A stretch of 64,000 nt of DNA, taken from the NCBI RefSeq assembly GCF_007741515.1, contig NZ_CP036263.1, forward strand, positions 124,001-188,000, in the 5' to 3' direction. Source of the stretch: Adhaeretor mobilis. Lineage in GTDB: Bacteria > Planctomycetota > Planctomycetia > Pirellulales > Lacipirellulaceae. Made by a program: the position numbers and the translations under genes. Shown piece by piece: positions 60,436 through 64,000 of this stretch; the first letter of the stretch is position 1; every line of letters starts with the position of its first letter. The notes below the pieces were generated by a model. It was not told where the DNA came from. It did no database searches and saw only the letters and a list, made by a program, of their open reading frames with translations.

Positions 60436-62232
60436 CTAACCCAGCTCGCTCGTGTCCCGTGGCGCGATACTTTCTGGCGTTTCAGGTGAGTCGATGTCAA
60501 ACCACTCCGGCTTGAACTCAATTCGTCGTTGCTCTTTGATGGCGATGTTGGTCGTGAGTGCAATGATGGCGTCGGCCATGGCCACTTTGGGGCCGCACTT
60601 CACTTCGCCCTTGCCCGGGTTGCGGATGACCCAGGCCCAGTGCTCGATCTCTTCGCGATACCCACGGCTGACATCAACAGGTGTAGCCGCCGCGGCGACA
60701 GCAGCTTCTTGGCCACCGCTTTCGGTCGTGTCGAGTTGCGGACCGTCCCTGCCTTTGCCGACTTTGACGTTGGTTGCAGTGCTCGACCCCTTGTATAACA
60801 TCACGTCCTTTTCTTTCTCAAGAATGAGCGTGCCTTTGGTTCCCATCACGACCTCGCCATATCCGCCGTAGCCGTTGCCGTTGATTGAGGAGTACGTTAC
60901 GACGATCTTCTTGTTCGGGTCAGCAACCTCGCCGTCTTTCTGGTCGTGCTTGTAGTAACCGGGCGCGGGAAATTCGTAGGTGGCGTATACGTGATCGTCA
61001 ACTTCACGATTGGGGGGGAAGATAGAACGTTGTCCCGCGGCCGTCACGTTGAGGGGATAGACCTTACCTCCACCTTCGTTTTGAGCACTGATGAAAATAC
61101 TTGCCGCGTCAAGTTGATGGCTGCCGAGTTCTGCCATGAGGCCTGCTCCGGTGCGATTCCACAAACGCCAGCGAATAAGTTCTTCTAAGGCGGTGACTTT
61201 GTACCCACTGCCGTTTTCGAGTGTGTTATCCATATACCCGTAATCCTCGGCTTTCACCGGGAGGTCTTTGAGCTGCTCCCGCGCCTGTTGGGCATGTTGT
61301 TCCCAAATTTCCCGTTCGGCATAGCTGTAATTCTTAGTGTCTTTGGATTTCTTCACGAGTGAGAAATACTGTTCCAGAATCTTGTGCTCGGTGCGCAAAG
61401 CTCCTTCTGCCGCATCTCCCTGCTCCTTCTTCACTTTCCTTCTTAAATCAAGGTAAGTATTCTCTTCCATATACTCGGTCGGCATCGGCGGGCGCCAGCT
61501 GTCTTTACCGGGCATGTTGCCGCGATGCCACTGGGCGCGGATATGGTGGATGTCGCCAATGAAGCCGCGTTTGATGGTATCGACGGCGTTGGCGTAGAGG
61601 ATGCTGTAGTGCCGTTGGTGGCCAGTGGCGAGGACCTTGTTCGTTTCCTTGGCAACGCGGCCCATCTCTTTGCATTGCCCCACAGTTTGGGCCATCAGCT
61701 TTTCAGTGAGCACATGCTTGCCTGCTTTCATCGCTTCAATCGATGCAACGTGGTGTAGCCACAGCGGAAGCGCAATGATCACCGCTTCGACACTGTCGTC
61801 TTCGTACATCTCTTGGTATTTGTCGGCATAGACCTTGATGTGCTTTTCCGCTTCGGTCCGATCTTTCCAGCCATACCTATCTTCATAGACCTTGAGCAGT
61901 CCTGGTCGCGCCTTCTTTGCATTGGGACTCGAAAGGTCACCATAGAATGCACGATGAAGGTTGTAAGGCCGAATATCGGCAATCGCGACGACATCGACAA
62001 AGTCGGGATTGAGCGCGCCGATCAGCACGCTCCCTTCGTCGCCAGTGCCGATAACCCCGATGCGCAACGGATCGTCGAGCTTCGCGCCGTAGTTGAAATA
62101 CATCGAGCCCAGGCCAAATCCGGTAGCCCCAGCGGTGGCAACCGTCCCCACCAAGAAGTCGCGTCGAGTCGTGCCGATGACCTGGTTGAAATTGTCTTTG
62201 CCGATCTTTTTATCTTCGGGAGTGAGGTCCAT
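60436..62232 (-). CDS. TAT-exported Gfo/Idh/MocA family oxidoreductase
   Basis: 598 residues. A twin-arginine signal is present at about 23-50 (TTRRDFLVGTVATAGATGFG). Rossmann NAD(P)-binding fold LRIGVIGTGDEGSVLIGAL, then VVAIADIRPYN. The family's substrate region includes GKHVLTEKLMAQTVGQCKEM, where EK is the usual EKP lysine. A large C-terminal beta-sheet domain with LMAELGSHQLDAASIF follows. Planctomycetes hold many such periplasmic enzymes, probably for sugar derivatives. The specific substrate is unknown. Confidence 0.9.
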   Translation of the reverse strand: MDLTPEDKKIGKDNFNQVIGTTRRDFLVGTVATAGATGFGLGSMYFNYGAKLDDPLRIGVIGTGDEGSVLIGALNPDFVDVVAIADIRPYNLHRAFYGDLSSPNAKKARPGLLKVYEDRYGWKDRTEAEKHIKVYADKYQEMYEDDSVEAVIIALPLWLHHVASIEAMKAGKHVLTEKLMAQTVGQCKEMGRVAKETNKVLATGHQRHYSILYANAVDTIKRGFIGDIHHIRAQWHRGNMPGKDSWRPPMPTEYMEENTYLDLRRKVKKEQGDAAEGALRTEHKILEQYFSLVKKSKDTKNYSYAEREIWEQHAQQAREQLKDLPVKAEDYGYMDNTLENGSGYKVTALEELIRWRLWNRTGAGLMAELGSHQLDAASIFISAQNEGGGKVYPLNVTAAGQRSIFPPNREVDDHVYATYEFPAPGYYKHDQKDGEVADPNKKIVVTYSSINGNGYGGYGEVVMGTKGTLILEKEKDVMLYKGSSTATNVKVGKGRDGPQLDTTESGGQEAAVAAAATPVDVSRGYREEIEHWAWVIRNPGKGEVKCGPKVAMADAIIALTTNIAIKEQRRIEFKPEWFDIDSPETPESIAPRDTSELG

Positions 62233-62407
62233 GTTGATATACCCACTTGGGTTCTTGAGGGATGTCAGAAAAAATGACGTTGATATTTGAGCTTGTACTC
62301 ATTCCCACAAAGGCGGGAAATCGGTTCCTTGGTGACACAGAGTGAATCCCCGCCTACGCGAGGAAGACGGGATTATTCGAACTGTGGCGAGTCATTGCTT
62401 CCTGCCG

Positions 62408-64000
62408 CTACGTTTCGACCACAGGTCGAACCGCAACATGCATCGCATCTCGCCCGTGAATCCATCCGCTCGTGCCCTCTGTTTGGACTTTCATCCAATC
62501 TCCGCGTTGCTCCAGCAGTTCATATCCAATGCCTTCGTGTACCACAGTATCGAGTTGCGTAAATGCTTCGCCATTCCCTTCTCGCAAATGCACCTCTGCC
62601 GTTACGACGACCACGCGGTCGTGAGGTTGAGGGCCAAACATGGGAAGGCACAGCGAAGCAACACAAACCGATGTCAGAATCACCGCAGGTACCTTAAAGG
62701 GCCTGACTCGCAGTCCACGGTGGAGAAACTGTGCACGTAACCCGAGCCAGAAAACAGCCCAGCCCATCAGTCCCAAGCCCATCATGACCGAGCGCGGCAC
62801 TTGCTCATTCCAAGAGAGCAAGGCCTGAAAGAAACTTGGGGAGCCAGCGGATTGAATTGGGTTATTGGGTAGTGATTCGCGAGCTACTGCAAGATTCTGC
62901 CGAGCTGGACTGCCAGGGTTCATCGCCAGTGCGTGCTCGTAGTACGCAATAGCCAGTCCCGTGGACCCAGATTGCAAGTAGGCGTTTCCAAGGTTGAAAT
63001 AGATCCGATCGTTCACAACGCCATCGTCAACCAAGGTTTGATATTTCTGAGCAGCCTGTGCGAATGCTTCCTTCGATTCCGCAGAATCGCTAGCCGCAGT
63101 AGTCTGGGCACGGGAGTAAGCAGCCTCCGCCTCAGCTAAAAGTAGTGACGACTGGTGCGGCGAAAGCTCTGCTGCGCTCGCACGGCTAGTTCCGCATAGC
63201 ACCATAGTTGCAAGCACTGTAATCGCGGCAGCTTTGGCGGCTTTGCCTGTCAATCGCGGTGCAGCAAACCGATGCCCACTGTGGTGATTAGGCGCCGGCA
63301 ATTCAGCGGCTAAATCTTGTAGGCAGATGGCAGCTTCATTCCTCAAAGCCGAGACATTGTTCAGATCGAGACCTGCGTAGCTTAGTTGTTCACAGCTTTG
63401 GACGATCGATTGAAATTTCGCTAGCGTTTCCGCACGAACGGTCTGATCCGCCTGTTCGATGATACGGTTCAAGTTGGGTAATGAACCATCCATACCTAGG
63501 CGTCCGGACACGAAGCTAGTCAATGCCTGAGCAATGCCGCTTGGTGACGTTGCTTTCTCTATCTGCAACTCTGCTGTCTTGAACTCGCCGCCACGTGAGA
63601 TACCGAGGATGCTGCCTATTCGTCGTAGATTGCGAGTAGTTAAGGTCATGAGGAATACCAACGGTGGAAGCAACCACGCTAATGCAATTGGCCAATTCGA
63701 ACTTGGCGTTTGTTGGCTCAGCACTTGTCCACCAGTGAAGTTGGTAAGGTTCAGATTGGGCGCCACCGTAGTATCGCTAGCTGAGGAGGAGTGGGTGTTG
63801 GCGGAACGCCCAACAATCGCGTCTAAAGCGAGTCGGTCGGGCGCAGCCACTTCAATCGCAACTGGCTTACTGTGAACGGTCACGAACTCTTTCGTTGCTG
63901 GATCAAAAAAGGAAAAAGGAATCGCCGGGATGTGGGTGATACCTTCTCGGCGGGGACGAATGCTTGTGGTGAACAGCTTTACGTCGTCTCGCACAATACC
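62408..64000 (-). CDS. BatD/BatE-like fusion: BatD end, TPR and SH3 (start outside window)
   Basis: The frame is open to the window edge; 530 residues are visible. The first 70 (IPAIPFSFFDPATKEFVTVHS) match the C-terminal end of BatD oxygen-tolerance proteins, followed by a membrane helix near 105-122. A helical cytoplasmic part and a second helix with a signal-like end (VLCGTSRASA) come next. Then there are TPR units (DRIYFNLGNAYLQSGSTGLA, IAYYEHALAMNPG), two more helices and an SH3 domain (VTAEVHLREGNGEAF...GDWMKVQTEGTSGWIHG). BatD and BatE are usually separate genes, so the fusion is of note. Part of a Bat/MoxR operon outside the window. Confidence 0.8.
   Translation of the reverse strand, partial: GIVRDDVKLFTTSIRPRREGITHIPAIPFSFFDPATKEFVTVHSKPVAIEVAAPDRLALDAIVGRSANTHSSSASDTTVAPNLNLTNFTGGQVLSQQTPSSNWPIALAWLLPPLVFLMTLTTRNLRRIGSILGISRGGEFKTAELQIEKATSPSGIAQALTSFVSGRLGMDGSLPNLNRIIEQADQTVRAETLAKFQSIVQSCEQLSYAGLDLNNVSALRNEAAICLQDLAAELPAPNHHSGHRFAAPRLTGKAAKAAAITVLATMVLCGTSRASAAELSPHQSSLLLAEAEAAYSRAQTTAASDSAESKEAFAQAAQKYQTLVDDGVVNDRIYFNLGNAYLQSGSTGLAIAYYEHALAMNPGSPARQNLAVARESLPNNPIQSAGSPSFFQALLSWNEQVPRSVMMGLGLMGWAVFWLGLRAQFLHRGLRVRPFKVPAVILTSVCVASLCLPMFGPQPHDRVVVVTAEVHLREGNGEAFTQLDTVVHEGIGYELLEQRGDWMKVQTEGTSGWIHGRDAMHVAVRPVVET

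Overview
The window looks like the chromosome of a planctomycete, probably order Pirellulales. The evidence is the mix of genes: tetrahydromethanopterin-linked C1 genes (formylmethanofuran dehydrogenase subunits A, B and C), an LL-diaminopimelate aminotransferase, a PEP-CTERM protein, a giant secreted protein with an N-terminal LEPR-XLL-type motif, a TAT-type Gfo/Idh/MocA oxidoreductase, and intergenic regions rich in long palindromic repeats. Family assignments come from reading motifs in the translations; no database search was possible.

Layout. (1) 1-7.6 kb: fhcA (5' end cut off), an IS1182-like element inserted inside a palindrome, mobA, fhcC, moeA and fhcB. Two molybdenum-cofactor genes lie among the Fhc subunits, and FhcB keeps cysteines expected for an Fe-S cluster and a metal ligand. 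(2) 7.8-21.7 kb: housekeeping genes (bifunctional PutA, gyrA, dapL, tRNA-Arg) and planctomycete hypotheticals. A second, diverged 3' end of dapL lies 1.3 kb after dapL, beyond a PEP-CTERM gene. (3) 21.9-37.5 kb: a surface-glycan and surface-protein region after the tRNA. It holds glycosyltransferases, two paralogous WaaP-like kinase/pseudo-glycosyltransferase fusions, a protein with a nucleotidyltransferase-like and an NDK-like domain, a roughly 2000-residue LamG/Ig-repeat protein, and gene and transposase remnants.

(4) 37.6-56.6 kb: the most interesting part, a large light and oxidative stress island. A sigma-70-type factor is divergent from a CarH/LitR-like MerR regulator whose B12-binding domain has lost all three key histidines. 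Two 22/26-identical operator-like copies and a half copy lie between them. Around this pair are a SOUL haem protein, small overlapping membrane-protein genes, two SpoIIE/PP2C phosphatases, a renalase-like flavoprotein, a DUF427 protein, a ferritin-like protein, an SDR-DUF2867 protein, an SDR without catalytic Tyr, CsrA, a fasciclin-domain protein, a second flavoprotein, an Fe-S (6-4)-type photolyase, an Fpg/Nei glycosylase, a PTPS/QueD-like protein and a folE gene broken by one in-frame TAG. The content resembles LitR/CarH photoprotection regulons of other bacteria, but the regulator appears unable to use cobalamin in the known way.

(5) 57.2-64 kb: an NtrC-type two-component pair, a TAT-exported Gfo/Idh/MocA oxidoreductase and a BatD/BatE-like fusion cut by the window end.
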